Positions 22,975 through 34,675 of a DNA stretch of 64,000 bases are shown one piece after another. The DNA comes from Prostheceraeus crozeri (taxonomy: Eukaryota; Platyhelminthes; Polycladida; Euryleptidae), in the NCBI GenBank assembly GCA_907163375.1, contig CAJQUW010003634.1:186001-250000 (forward strand). Direction: 5' to 3'. The first letter of the stretch is position 1; every line of letters starts with the position of its first letter. A program made the position numbers and the translations under genes. A model generated the notes under the pieces. That model did no database searches. It had not been told where the DNA came from and saw nothing but the letters and a program-made list of their open reading frames with translations.

Positions 22975-23420
22975 TCATTTGAAAATAAGGTTGATGCCTC
23001 CAGATCGAAATTATAAGTTTATTGCCGACGTTTCGGACGTTCGTCCTCTGTCAAAGCACAATAGTAATTCACAACAGTATAGACATGCGCACACGAACAA
23101 AATGGGCTTATATACAAATCTTTATAATGCACTTGACACAAAACGATTAGAAATCAATTTCGATCTTTCTATTAAGCTTGGGTTCCAAAGATCTGACTTG
23201 ACGAGATTCGGACAATCAACAGAATATTTACATTTGTCAATAATTTGTACATCAAAATAATCGATAGAACCGGTGTGATCTTGATGCTTCTGCACCAAGA
23301 GTTCAGAAAAGGCACTGACTTTGTTACCATCGTTAATGCTGCTACGATGTTCAGCATAACGCAAATAAAAAAGGGCGGCTACTTTTACCGATGTACTTAG
23401 TATTAATAAAGACTCCAAGT
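22975..23420 (-). mobile_element. Penelope-like element, 3' fragment
   Basis: The minus strand encodes the end of a GIY-YIG endonuclease: LRYAEHRSSINDGNK (catalytic helix with Glu-His) and, further on, FDVQIIDKCK. Downstream of it is a hammerhead-like terminal motif ending GAAACGTCGGC. The family differs from the one at 11.3-12.6 kb. It is a broken, 5'-truncated fossil. Confidence 0.75.
23027..23055 (-). ncRNA. Hammerhead-ribozyme-like motif
   Basis: On the minus strand: TTTGACAGA, a perfect stem GGAC-GAAC-GTCC, then GAAACGTC. The GAAACGTC end and the stem II position fit a type I hammerhead; the CUGANGA box has one extra base. Confidence 0.5.
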
Positions 23421-23940
23421 TTTGTATAGAAGATCAAAGTTTTGTACCCAAAATCCAAGTTTGACCAAGAACACAAGGTTCAACCTTGAAGCCATCACTA
23501 TCTGCTCGAAGGTAGTAACATCATAGATTAGAAACCACTGAATATGTTCCACTATGTATACAACATTCACTAAATTGTTAAATAACCGGCTGAGAGTGGC
23601 TCCCAAGCAACAGAAATTTCACTTGTGCCAGGATAGGTGTCTTATGGCAAGATTGCACAGTGGTGGCGTTTACAGGGTGCTGCACGTGCTGCAATCGTAG
23701 CACATAAAACATCTATCAATCGCTCATTGCCTGAGACGATCGTTAGCCCCGAATTGTGCTGCTAATTATTGTCTCTGTGCACTATTACATTATATTTTGT
23801 GTCACATATTTGATGTTACGAATCATTCTAGTTTCTACAATGCATTGACGAACTCGAGATTGGAGATATTATCATTAGCCAGTGTATCATCAAATCTTAC
23901 AAAAGGACTGCATTCAAGACTGTGTCGGCTTATTCTTTCC
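23421..23940. other. Non-coding stretch
   Basis: No gene seen. Around 23400-23490 there are short AAGTTTTGTA/CCAAGTTT repeats. Confidence 0.45.
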
Positions 23941-23948
23941 TATGATGA

Positions 23949-24080
23949 ACTCTCTCTCTCTCTCTCAAAATTCAAAATGTTTATTGCCCAATGACTGGGT
24001 GCTCAAAAAGTACAAATACAAGTATCAACACGGCATGACAATATATCGATAAGTGAATGGAATATGGCAACGGATAATGT
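23949..24080 (-). repeat. (CT)n with a LINE-tail-like flank
   Basis: A short CT repeat (23949-23967) is followed by CAAAATTCAAAATGTTTATT. On the minus strand this is an AATAAACAT end with two TTTTGA(A/G) units running into (AG)n, the same architecture as at 9.7 kb. Confidence 0.35.
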
Positions 24081-24138
24081 AAAAATATAAAATCAGCCAT
24101 GGATTACGATTCGGTTGAATACGGCTGAAAAAAATCTA

Positions 24139-24571
24139 CACTGTAAACCTTAGACCGACAATTATCCTACAAAATTAGTGACAAAATCAACCGACGATTG
24201 TCACCTCCAATATCCTGTGGTATCCGACGAATTTGTAGGTTCTCCACCGACAACGAAACAGATGCTTTGTATGCAAATTAACTAAACAAAAACTGTTGAA
24301 TATTGATTGATTTTTTTTCGATTAATGATTGCTTGACTTTTGGGCAATCTGCATTATTGTGTGGCAAAACGGTGATTTATTTTGACATAATTTAATTAAT
24401 TACCAACATTTTTGATAAAATTTAAGCTATAATTCATTGCTATTCATTTATCGCTTTTTGTCTGTTATTGTAGGTGTTCAGTGGCAATCATCCTACAAGA
24501 ACTAGCAATGACCGACAAAATAGATTTTGCAGGATAAATGTCTGTCAATTGTCAGTCAACGGTTTACAGTG
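24139..24571. mobile_element. MITE-2 copy 1, 433 bp, TA-flanked
   Basis: Ends CACTGTAAACC and GGTTTACAGTG, with TA at 24137-24138 and 24572-24573. Subterminal parts are also inverted: GACCGACAATTATCCTAC against GATAAATGTCTGTCAATTGT. A second copy lies at 54194-54621. Non-coding and non-autonomous. Confidence 0.88.
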
Positions 24572-24929
24572 TATGAGAAAATTGCATGATGTCCATCAAT
24601 CATGCCAAAAGTCTTATTGATTGCATGATCGCAATCCGTGTAGTGCAGCAAAGTGAATTTTCAAACATTTAGTGCCCAGTTAATGTTCATTTGTTTTGAA
24701 TATTGACCGTGAATAACGCATTTGCCTGTCACAATTAAGTTGGATGTGATTTAAGCACCGATAGCTGCATATTCTTGTTAGTTATATTCAGGTTTCTGAA
24801 AGCAGGGAGACGCAGTGAAGACATGTTTTTGAAGTCATGAAATCATGAAGATAAAGTTAATCTACACAAATATCGACAACTTCGACAAAAATTCCAGAGA
24901 ACTGTCTCTTGTTCATCGTCATCGATAAC

Positions 24930-27336
24930 CAGGGTTGCCGTGGGGATTGATATTTGAATCCCCACCCCTCCCATACCCACAGAAAAACCTGTGGGTATCC
25001 CCACAGAATTCCCACGCCCCCACAGGATAGGCTCCTGATTAATATGTTGCTCTTGTTCGTATAGAATGATTGATGTTCAATATCTCAATCTCCGTGGAAC
25101 TTCTGCACAGCATTCAACGATCCGAAGGCCGTATTTGACTCCAGAGATGTGGAATGGAAGTCTTTGAACCTTTCGAATGAACTTCGATGGAACCTTGAAC
25201 TTTTCGAACACGACACGGTCAAAAAAATTCGAAGGATCCAGGAAACGGAAGATGCCAAAGTTAAACAATTACCCTAGTGGAGAATCCTGTAAATAATTAG
25301 GTAATTAAAAGTGGTGAACGAATGAATATAAATTATACACAAACAACATAGAGTAACCGACTCTAGTATAGAGCAGGTACTGAAATACGTATAAAGGCAA
25401 GTCTACTCAACTGAAGACGGTAAGGGAAATAAATTAATACTTATAAACGATTTTATTTTTATCATATAAGAACTGAAATAAGAGTTCGTCATGGACCTGA
25501 CGAGAAGCTAACTAAAAATAACAAAAGGTGAAAATTAGAAACCTAAAAAACCAAAATTAAGTTTGCTATGTATGGAGTCATCAGGGAGGAACCATGTGGC
25601 TGCATGAAGCAAGGTTTCGGCCCCTAACCTCCAGGGGCCCGAGAAGAACTTTCTTTGACTTTTCTTTGCTATCTTCAGTATAGGCCGGCTGCTCTTTAAA
25701 ATTGTAGTGGCATATTTTCTATCATTATTTAGCCTTAATTCTGACTTGCCACCTACAAATTATTGTACCGAATTTTTACCTAAATGCTCATTCAAGTAAG
25801 GAATAGAGCCCGCTATACACACGTATTTGACTTACAAATTTACATTTGTTTGAATCATTTGGTTGTATCAGCAGATAAGTGTTCTTTATTTATCTCTACT
25901 GATTCGTAAGTTTTTGTCGTCTGCTGCCAGCTTACACGTAAAGTTTACATAGGATCTTCTGATTCCACTCTTAATTCTTTAATGATTCATGAGACATGAC
26001 ACTCTTTTTCCATAAAACTGCCATAACGCAGTTTACCGTTCGAAGTGTTTCTTTTTAAAGTATGACAACATTGTTTGTTTTTCTTTGCTTTTATAACAAA
26101 TCGGTTATTGATCAGCTTGTGTTTTCAAACTTCATCTTTTTACTCACTTTGGATTTTTGGTTCACTTAACCTAGTTATTGACCATGTCGATCCTATTTCA
26201 TTTTGCTACAGGATTATTTTAAGAGTGCAATTTTTGCATTACTGTTCCCTTAAAGGAGACACATTTGTATAAACATTCAGCAACTATACATGTAGACTGA
26301 AGGAAATATGGCCTTATTAAAATGTTGGGATGAAATATCAACACGAGTATGTACTTAGTTCTGCACAACACTCGAGCATTGCATAGCACTCTATTTTGAA
26401 ATTTCGATGTTTCTTATATTCGCCTTTTACTGTTCGCTGTTATAACACTAAGTATAAGTATAAGTTATAACACTACATCAAGTAAAATCAAACCTAAGCT
26501 TTCATTACATCATGTAAACATGTTATGCGAAGCATTCTCATGAAATATACACACACTCATTTCAAAAGAACTATACTTAAATTCCTCGCTGCAGACAATC
26601 GTAATTAAGTACAACATGTTTCACAAAAGCAAGCATGAATACTTATCAATATACGAGTATCTATTGATATTTCAACTGTTAGTTTAAGTCCTGAAGGACC
26701 TTAATGTCCGCACAATATTTTCGGTCAGCTGCTTTTCGTGAAGATTTTTACAGAAAAAGAGTTTCACGTGAAATCTTTTTCACACTGTTCATGTATACGA
26801 CGAAAATTATTCAACATTTTCATGTGTCTTGCCTTGAGGGCAGGACCCAACAGGTCTTCTATATCGTAATTAGTTTAAAATCTAGGTTAATAATGATTAA
26901 TCGCATTGATCACGCAAGCTTATTTAATCACAAATAATTTTATCTGAGCTATTTATACTATTAGAGCAAATATTTTTCAGTCTCCATTCGACTCTGCTGC
27001 AAAGGAGATTTGCACAATTCTTTCACTTCAGACGTCCTTGACACCCCTGGAACTATCATTATAAGTCATTTAAAATTATTGAAAAGGTGTTACTGGTGTG
27101 AAAATGATCAGCACTGATATTTCATGCATTTTAAGTGGTGAGATGGGTAGGCTGCGTGATACTTTGTAATGCAACATCAAATTTGATTGTGTGATGTGAT
27201 GTCAGTTCTGATTGCTTCTAGTGAATGTCAAAAATCTTCAGAATCCCCATAGAAGCCCTATGGGAGCTGTGGGGATGGCCTCAATACCCATACCCATGGG
27301 TATCCCCACAGAATCCCCATACCCACGGCAACCTTG
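24930..27336. mobile_element. Non-autonomous hAT, 2.4 kb, with 8-bp target duplication
   Basis: Ends read CAGGGTTGCCGTGGGGAT at 24930 and CCCACGGCAACCTTG ending at 27336. The flanks are TCGATAAC (24922-24929) and TCAATAAC (27337-27344), a 7 of 8 match. Both ends continue inwards with G-rich CCCCACAG/CCCATACCCA repeats. No transposase is seen; the only frame above 60 codons of possible note (25077-25268, minus) has no family features. The inside is AT-rich (about 25700-26900). Confidence 0.9.
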
Positions 27337-27577
27337 TCAATAACTGTTTAACATCATCTCCATGTTAAATAGTTCACACTTTTCAACCTAAAAGACAAAT
27401 TAACAGCCTATTTCGTTTGAAAGGTCCTTGCGCGTCATGTCAGCGAGTCGGGCAAGTAGAAATACAAATCTCATTCCTCCATAAGATTCCTCCCATCGTC
27501 CCTGATGTACGAGATACATGAAGCAATAAATCAAAACTTCATACCACAGTGATGGTGATCGCTTTGTATCCGTCCAT

Positions 27578-28545
27578 CAAGTCATGTCATTGTATTCTTT
27601 ACAACAGAGAAGCAAAGATCTTAGCATGTCAATCAAGAAGACAATATGAACAAGAAAGAAGAAGGCTGCTACCCATACCCATTCACAATCAAACGTCATT
27701 ACTTTCGAATATCAAATTGGTTGAAACTCTATAGCCCACTGAATCCTTTCATTTCATCAAACTTAAAAGCAGAGACAATCTCGTCTAGGATGAGATTCTT
27801 TCATCTGATGAAAGTATAACCTCATAATCCCCCTAACAGCCTTTATTTGAAGATTTGAAAGTTTTTGCTTTAACGTCAATCCTTCAAAAATTCGGTGACA
27901 TCGGCGTCTGAGACGTGCCCGATGAGCGTGTCACACGATGTAATTTCACAATGCATCCACAGAATTAGACAGGTCGTCTCTTCCTCTGTTTGACTAGAAG
28001 GGAAACATTGGAACATGTAACGTTAATGAAATGGCACAATCTGCTGACTAAATACGTCTTCGTAATGAATGAATTCGTCATCAGAATACAGCAATCTAAC
28101 AATGAGCAGCCAGTTCAACATTAAGCACAACAATGAGCAGCCAGTTCAACATTAAACACGCCAAATTGTGCGAAGTTTCAGTGATTGTTATCCACTGGAT
28201 CACACAACAAAGAGACACAGACGATGTCAAGTTTTACAGAAAAGTTTGTGAACGTTTTTTTCGTGCGCCTGCTAACTTTTTTAGTAATGATCGGAGGGAC
28301 CAACATTATCGAAAAAACTTTTGCGTGATGCTCTGAATTCTTCGAATATGAAGGAATCGTGGCGATCGGAGCATTTTGAAGGAATTCACAGCAATCCGCA
28401 AGCGGCGCACGATTATTTTTCCTATCTCAGCAGGGTATTCAAATTTTGTTTTCGCCCACTTAGTAAGTTCCTGTATGTGCCATCATTTTGAATCAGTTTG
28501 CATTTCTAGCAAAGTGATACGCTTAAACAATCTAATTCTGTGAAT
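27578..28545 (-). repeat. Repeat family R2, contiguous copy
   Basis: Reverse-complement copy that carries both part b (about 28545-27950) and part a (about 27905-27578) in one piece. The plus-strand copies of these parts lie at 17.9 and 13.9 kb, in the opposite order. Inside, a 31-bp unit around CAATGAGCAGCCAGTTCAAC is duplicated in tandem (28097-28158); the other copy has it once. Confidence 0.75.
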
Positions 28546-29501
28546 GCATCAGAAAAAAACTTGCCATGCATACATGCATGGTCATACAGTTTTTGCAGAA
28601 GCGACATATGAATAGGAAAGATCTCTCGACAGCATAATTATTCCAACAAGTAGTGTCAGTGAAATGAATTAGAATCATGTGAAAGCTTTAAACAATTGCA
28701 GAAGTTAGATTCAAGTCACGAACTGCATACAACGACACGTAGTATTATGATTGGAAGTGAGTGCTTGTGGATTCCTTCTGTTCCTTTTGCGACGCCGTAG
28801 ATAACGATGACGGCAACAGATTGTATTTGAACATCTTTGGTGGCATGCCTATTTCAAGCATCCAACTGATATGCAGCCCGACCATGATTGGCTGCATAGA
28901 ATCCATAGAATCCAGACCATAGAATCCACTAATGTGGATGGACTACTATGGAGCATCTCAATGCCATCTTGACATCCGACTTTGAAACGTTTTGAGACCT
29001 ATTAAGATTCGCTGTGGCTACTAGAAAGATTCATGCATATCTGTTAACCCTCTATAATCTGTTCCTTTTACTGATGTTGGATGACAATCTACATTTCTGC
29101 ACAAAGGAAAATTTATAAGAATCTCGTGCGCGAATTTATATAGAAAATGTCCATAGCTCTTGGACTAGTAAGACTTGTGAAATTCTCCCTCGAACTTTCG
29201 ACTCACTTCTACAAATGATTTTGGCAAAAGTTTACCTGTAGACAAGAATGCTCCTGTAAGAATGCGTATGAGGTGTAGGCGTTTCATGCATCACGACGTT
29301 CGTCGAACTAGATTGCATGACAAAACATGTAAATGCAATGATAATGATATTTAGCAATGACTGATAATTAATATTCATATTCTCCTCTCTTCTACGGGGG
29401 CAATAATTTGCAGTTCAAAAGCATTTCAGTTTAAATGAATGCTATAGATTGCAAAGAACAAACATTGACTTAGGCTGTAATTAAACGTTTCTTTGTTTTA
29501 T
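28546..29501. other. Non-coding stretch
   Basis: No gene. Around 28896-28930 a short AGAATCCA-type tandem (CATAGAATCC three times) is visible. Confidence 0.45.
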
Positions 29502-30190
29502 CAGGGATTCGGAGTTCTATCATTTTGATTGGACTCCGACTCCGGGTGGCAAGTATATCAGTCTTAGTTCTGGTGACGTACATCACAGATCATTATAGGC
29601 TTACCTGAGCCTGATTTTAGTAATCATTGCTGTATCAAATTTATCATTTACTATGAACGTTTGCCAACTTTGCACATCACTTGTTGGTGTGCTTCACACG
29701 GATTATCTCTAGTCTCTACCAGGAAGAAAAATCACCCATTCTTCTCCAGAAAACATGAGTACACTTTCAATTTTACAATGCGCTTTGGAGGAGCACATAT
29801 GATTGACGTAAGGGTAAGAGGTAGCCAAAGTTCTCAAACAAATTAATATTTTACTTTTGTTTCTGATGTGACCTTTGGTGCGTAGCTGTGATCGAGGCTG
29901 GGAAGGCTTGTCTTCTCTACTAAATCACCGAGTGAACAGACAATCCTTTTATCACTATCACGGTTCATTCCCTCAACTATTATAAGCTTTGCATGCAGCA
30001 GTGTCTCTGTACTTTTGTTTGACGGAGAAAGTTGACATCAAAACAGTGACAGCTATGCATAGGGATAAATAATTTGTTTGTATTATATTTCGGGTCTAGT
30101 TGTAGTCCGGAGTCCGGAGTCCTATCGTTTGATAGGACTCCGACTCCAGCAAAAATGATAGGACTCCGGGACTTCGACTCCGCATCCCCG
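29502..30190 (+). mobile_element. hAT-derived element, family H3 copy 1
   Basis: Ends read CAGGGATTCGGAGT and ACTCCGCATCCCCG-like sequence ending at 30190, with GGAGTC hexamers inside both ends (30100-30190). Its interior matches the reverse complement of the copy at 53223-53963, so the family is confirmed by two members. Flanking 8-mers match only partly. Confidence 0.8.
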
Positions 30191-30969
30191 TTTTAAATGC
30201 GAGTAGGCGTGCAAAATATCATATCATCGACTATGCAGGCCTATACATCATTCTGTACAGTTCTTAAAAATCTCACAATAAACCGACTTTTTTGCTTGTG
30301 AATGATTGCAATCAATTGGAATAATTGGCGCCTGATCCAATTGAATTGCAGATATATCATCAATCGATTAACTGTTAATTAATTGCACAATTTGTAAATA
30401 ATTAATTGAATTGCAGATGCATCGTTAATCAATTAATTGCAATCAATTACACTAAACAATTTTTTTTAAAAAAATTGTTTGGCTAAATATTTTCATCAAT
30501 CTTAGTCAATTCGACCTTGAAAATTACGAATCTGAAGTTAGATTTTTGATTCCACCGTTTTTCATCAAATTACAGGGTGTCTTAAACGTTTTAATTGTGT
30601 TTCATCTTTACGAATATAATACGAATAGTTACATGGGTATTTATTTCATATATTCTTCTATAAATATTGATTCTATAAATATTGACCGTGAAAATGCTTG
30701 AGGTTAGCCTATATTGCTTTTACCCAATGTTATTCAATTATAGGGTCAAAGAAATGTTCAATTGTACTCGTATATTGAAAAAAATGACTAACAGTTTGAT
30801 AAATTTGCTTTCATATTTTATTCCTGTATTCCATTCAGTTCGACGTAGAGAACACCAAATTTGAAGTTGCATTCTTCATGCCACTGCATCTATTGCTAAA
30901 TATGAAAGTAAAAAAAATATTTGTATTAAAATAGTAAAGCAGAAATGAAAAGCAGACGTAGTCTAGAAT
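30191..30969. other. Non-coding, with AATTGCAATCAATT palindromic repeats
   Basis: Between 30300 and 30460 the motif TTAATTAATTG/CAATCAATTA recurs many times in both orientations. The rest shows nothing. Confidence 0.5.
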
Positions 30970-32817
30970 ACGTCTCATTCACTTCACATGGTCAAGGTTC
31001 TTGACTCATAAAAAGTGAACCGTTCAAAGACGTTTTCGCTTGAAATCGTTCCCGTTGTTTCGAAGTAGAGACCACTCATCATGGATGTTTCCCACTGACC
31101 GTTATATTGCTCCTCCATGCGTTTAATGTCTTGGTGAAATCTTTCGCCGTGTTCTTCAATGAAAGCTCCAAGATTCTATCGAAAACGTCTGAATGAGAAT
31201 GGAGGGCAATTTGATTACATCCCAACCGCTCGTAACATCGCAACAAGTTTTCATGATGATCGTCTTCATGAGTTTCTAAGAACCCTTGAACAACAAGTTG
31301 AAATGATTTCAATGCAGTTTTCGTAATTGTGGTCCTGTAAATTTACCTTCACGTATTTTGGCATCAGACAAACTTGCGAACATTTGACGAATCAAACAGA
31401 AGGTCCGGCTATTCAATGCCTTAATAAACTGTTTGCAAGCCCAAGTTTATTATGCAAAGGTAGAGGTGTCACTTTTGATATAGAAATCAATGGATAGCTT
31501 TAACATTTTGTATTCTGGGAGTAAGATCACTCCGCTGAGGCCATTGCTTAACTTTGCAATGATCGCTCCGCTGTCCCACAGACAACATGCAAGGATGTTT
31601 TGTAAATCCACTTTTTTAAACCCATTCTTATCGTCTGTTTTGTAAAGTCTCCACACACATCCCACTGATGCACACTAGTGAAGGAGCTCCAATATTGCTT
31701 TGACGGTGACACAAGTTTCTTTCATATCTGTAGAATATGAGACTGGTATTGACTGTAGACTCCTTCCATTGTTCAGAAGCACAGCTTTCAGCTGGAAGTC
31801 GAGCTGTCAATGAAGAGACGCCAATCTTAGGGTGCACAGTTCATTTCGATTGCTTTGAACAAGTCACGAATATCTTTGCAAAAACACAAGTTATCCCGTA
31901 TATCAAAATAGGAAGAAAATTTGTCCTGCGACTGTGATATTGTGAAACATGACAAGACGGATCTAGAAGATGCCAGTGCTGCAATCGGGATACGACAGGG
32001 CTGGGACCGGTCAATATTTTGCAACGGTTGACCGATTATTTTTCTAACCGGTCAAATTCACCTGAATAAGAATACCCGGTATTTATTAAATTGCCAAGGT
32101 TTATCGACAATTTTCGTTTATTATCACAATTATCGACAATATTTCATTATACAGGGTAAAATCAATCAAGCGTCGTAACAGATTGTAACCGGTTAAAAGA
32201 AAGTGTAACCGGTTAACCGATCTCAGCCCTGGGACGTGAGAAGTTCTGACTTGGGTCTCGCTTCGTCTACGTCTCGCATCAGATCGTTTAAATCATTCTG
32301 TGTAATGAGATGAACATCGAACACATCAGTCTTGTAATCTTCATCACAATAGTCATCAACTTCAGATGAGCTTTCGCTGGTAGAGGAATTATGTTGAGTC
32401 ATACAAGTCTGCGGTACTGGTAAATTCTCATTATGTGGAACAGGAGCCATTTACGAAGGAATATCAGGAAGAACGATGAATTTTCGATTATATTTGTTTT
32501 TTGGTAGATTGATAATGTAGAAGAAACAGTCATCTAAGTGGTTTCGAGACTCTCCAAATTCGTGGAATTACAATCGATATACTTATCCGTTATCCGCGAT
32601 ACCAAGCTTCCAAATTCAAACGACATGCTCCACAAATATAATGCGGTGCCCAAGGCTTATATTGATCTCCTATTCGCATTCCGAAGTACAATTCATGGGC
32701 TTTCAGGTGCATTCCATCTTTAAGCAAATATTTCATCATTTCAGGAGATATGTATTGTCCGCAAATATAACAACATAAGTCCGCCGAAAGTCCGCGTCCT
32801 GTCATGTCCACTTTCAC
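30970..32817 (-). pseudogene. Multicopy uncharacterised protein gene (HGERFHQDI family), broken
   Basis: Blocks spread along the minus strand follow, in order, a protein family that I remember as many-copy and unnamed in invertebrate genomes. From the N-terminal side: CYICGQYIS...KAHELYFG...WAPHYICGACR (zinc-binding, 32817-32590); NHLDDCFF and PVPHNENLPVP (32570-32400); HLITQNDLNDLMRD (about 32300); FSSYFDIRDNLCFC (about 31900); LKAVLLNNG and DMKETC (about 31790-31720); WDVCGDF; KIREGKFTGPQLRKL (about 31340); FLETHEDDHHENLLRCYERL (about 31250); EEHGERFHQDIKRMEEQY and TSMMSGLYF (31170-31070). Several frame changes and a MITE insertion break it. The function is unknown; its copy number suggests a transposon-borne gene. 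Confidence 0.72.
31996..32231. mobile_element. hAT-like MITE inside the HGERFHQDI gene
   Basis: Ends CAGGGCTGGGACCGGTCAA and TTAACCGATCTCAGCCCTG; AACCGGT motifs recur inside both ends. Flanks GGATACGA and GGACGTGA agree at 5 of 8 positions, fitting an old 8-bp duplication. The family protein's ELLxSR block is split exactly here, which confirms an insertion. Confidence 0.82.
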
Positions 32818-33104
32818 TGACTCACAGCAAAGTTCACCATTAAACAGTATGATTTAGCATGCACCGATGACACAAAATTGTTGCATTCCGACACCCAATC
32901 TATAAGCAATGTCTACACAAATCAGACGCATTGGTTTTTCTCGACTGATTTAGTTATCACATGCACTGGTGCAACAATTAGAAGCAATTCATCATGTTTT
33001 CCTTCACCTTTTGATTCAACCAGAAGATATTCACCATTTGATTTAAGACGAGGATGCATGACATTTATATCTAACTTTATCACAGAAATTAATTTATTTA
33101 GTAG
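32818..33104. other. Non-coding flank
   Basis: No gene. Open frames on both strands here are short and unassigned. Confidence 0.4.
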
Positions 33105-33200
33105 ATGCCATGTAGACCTGAAGACCATGTAGACCTTTTTGCATGTAGACCATGTAGACCTGAAGACCATGTAGACCTTTTTGCATGTAGACCTGAATTT
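33105..33200. repeat. Short tandem repeat (CATGTAGACC-based)
   Basis: About two copies of a 47-bp unit built from ATGTAGACCTGAAGACC and ATGTAGACCTTTTTGC, itself a partial duplication of a shorter unit. Confidence 0.85.
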
Positions 33201-34356
33201 AACAAAATATTGTCACAATGAACGAAGTAAATTTCATGTAAGGAGTGTGCAGACATTGAAATTTAGTTTATAGCACTCTACTTTTCCCTTGAATATAATA
33301 TATTAATAGCCTCCCTATTAGACACCTAAATACATCACATTATGAGTAGTCAGATAAGCATATTATTCTATAAAAGTGAAAATATTTTAAATTACATTTA
33401 TTTTTAAGTAACGGTAGAATGAAAAACATAACACCATATTCATGATCAGGACATCCAAATTGTTCAAAATCTGCGGAAAAATGAAGACAAACAAAATATT
33501 TCTTTGCCAGTTTAAGTGTCTACTTACAGTTCACAGTATAATGTAAATTTCCATTGAGTATTAAAGTGGGCTGAAAGACTATCAACCATCAATCGTGTAA
33601 AATTGCTCCAGTTTCGAACTCACTAAAACCCATATTATCCCAGGCGCCAAGGGTATTACGTATCTGAGATCAGCTATCTAACGCATCGTATTAACTCGCA
33701 GTGTGTCATGTTTTTGTGAAATTTCATCTCATCCCCGGTCTGACAAGACGACATTTTGGAATAACAAGTAACAGCCTATCTAATCGATGTTTAAATGATC
33801 ATTTGGTTCGTCATCTCCCTTGACGTCTGAATATTTCATGTTCCGAAGAGAACAATTGACTAAAATTCTTCACATCAACTTCAAATTTATCAAAAACCTC
33901 ATTCTTCCAAACGTCATGTCAAGCGACCTAGTAAATCGTTTAGTGATCTTTGACTGATGAAATTATTCGAATTCCTTTCTAGAGGAAACGATTGACTGAT
34001 TAACAAACATCAATCCAAAATTCGCAGTGTTTTTCTCCAAGTCTTCCACATTGTAAGAATACATTCACGTCATCCATAGTGGGAAATCTGACCTCATGTC
34101 GAGTTTTTGTTGCGAACCTCAAGCTAAACCGCGTGATCTTGCCTTCCGTGACAACTGATTTCAGAGAGATTTCAAAGTTTTGTGATTGGATGAAAATTTC
34201 CTGTCTTCAAGACGCATATAAAATTTTCTGCAGTTTGTAACTTTTTTTAATCTTTCTGTTTGAAAACTGCACGCAGTAAATCATAAAATCATATTTTTGT
34301 GGCAATCTCCGGCGACCGCACCGTTAGCATTGTTAGAATAACAAATCTCTAGCATG
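33201..34356. other. Non-coding stretch
   Basis: AT-rich, no recognisable feature. Confidence 0.5.
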
Positions 34357-34675
34357 TACACTGTAAATCGCTGGATACGAACAGAACAAACAAGGATATG
34401 TCAAATTCAGATACAATTTGAAACTAACATTTGATACGAGATTCTCGCATGTCTACAGAGATCTGGTATGTTACTTTTCATACGAATTGAGGCTCACTTA
34501 CTTTCGCATGTGATTGGTATGTAGCGATACGAACTGTTCCATCTGTGATTGGCTGTTTTACAATGAAAAATGAGTTGCTGATATTTTTATATACGAAGAT
34601 CTATGCAAATTCATCCTGATTCGTATGTCGTCGCATGTAGAGCTTTCAGTCACATAGCAAAAACTATGTATGTAT
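34357..34675 (+). mobile_element. MITE-3 copy 1, uninterrupted
   Basis: Starts TACACTGTAAATCGCTGGAT and runs to about AGCAAAAACTATGT. Matches the reverse complement of about 54040-54744, where the same family is split by MITE-2. The opposite terminus is not sharply defined. Confidence 0.7.

Noticed and set aside
30300-30470. Replication origin or scaffold attachment site in the AATTGCAATCAATT-rich stretch
   Set aside because: AT-rich palindromes alone do not support either in an animal genome.
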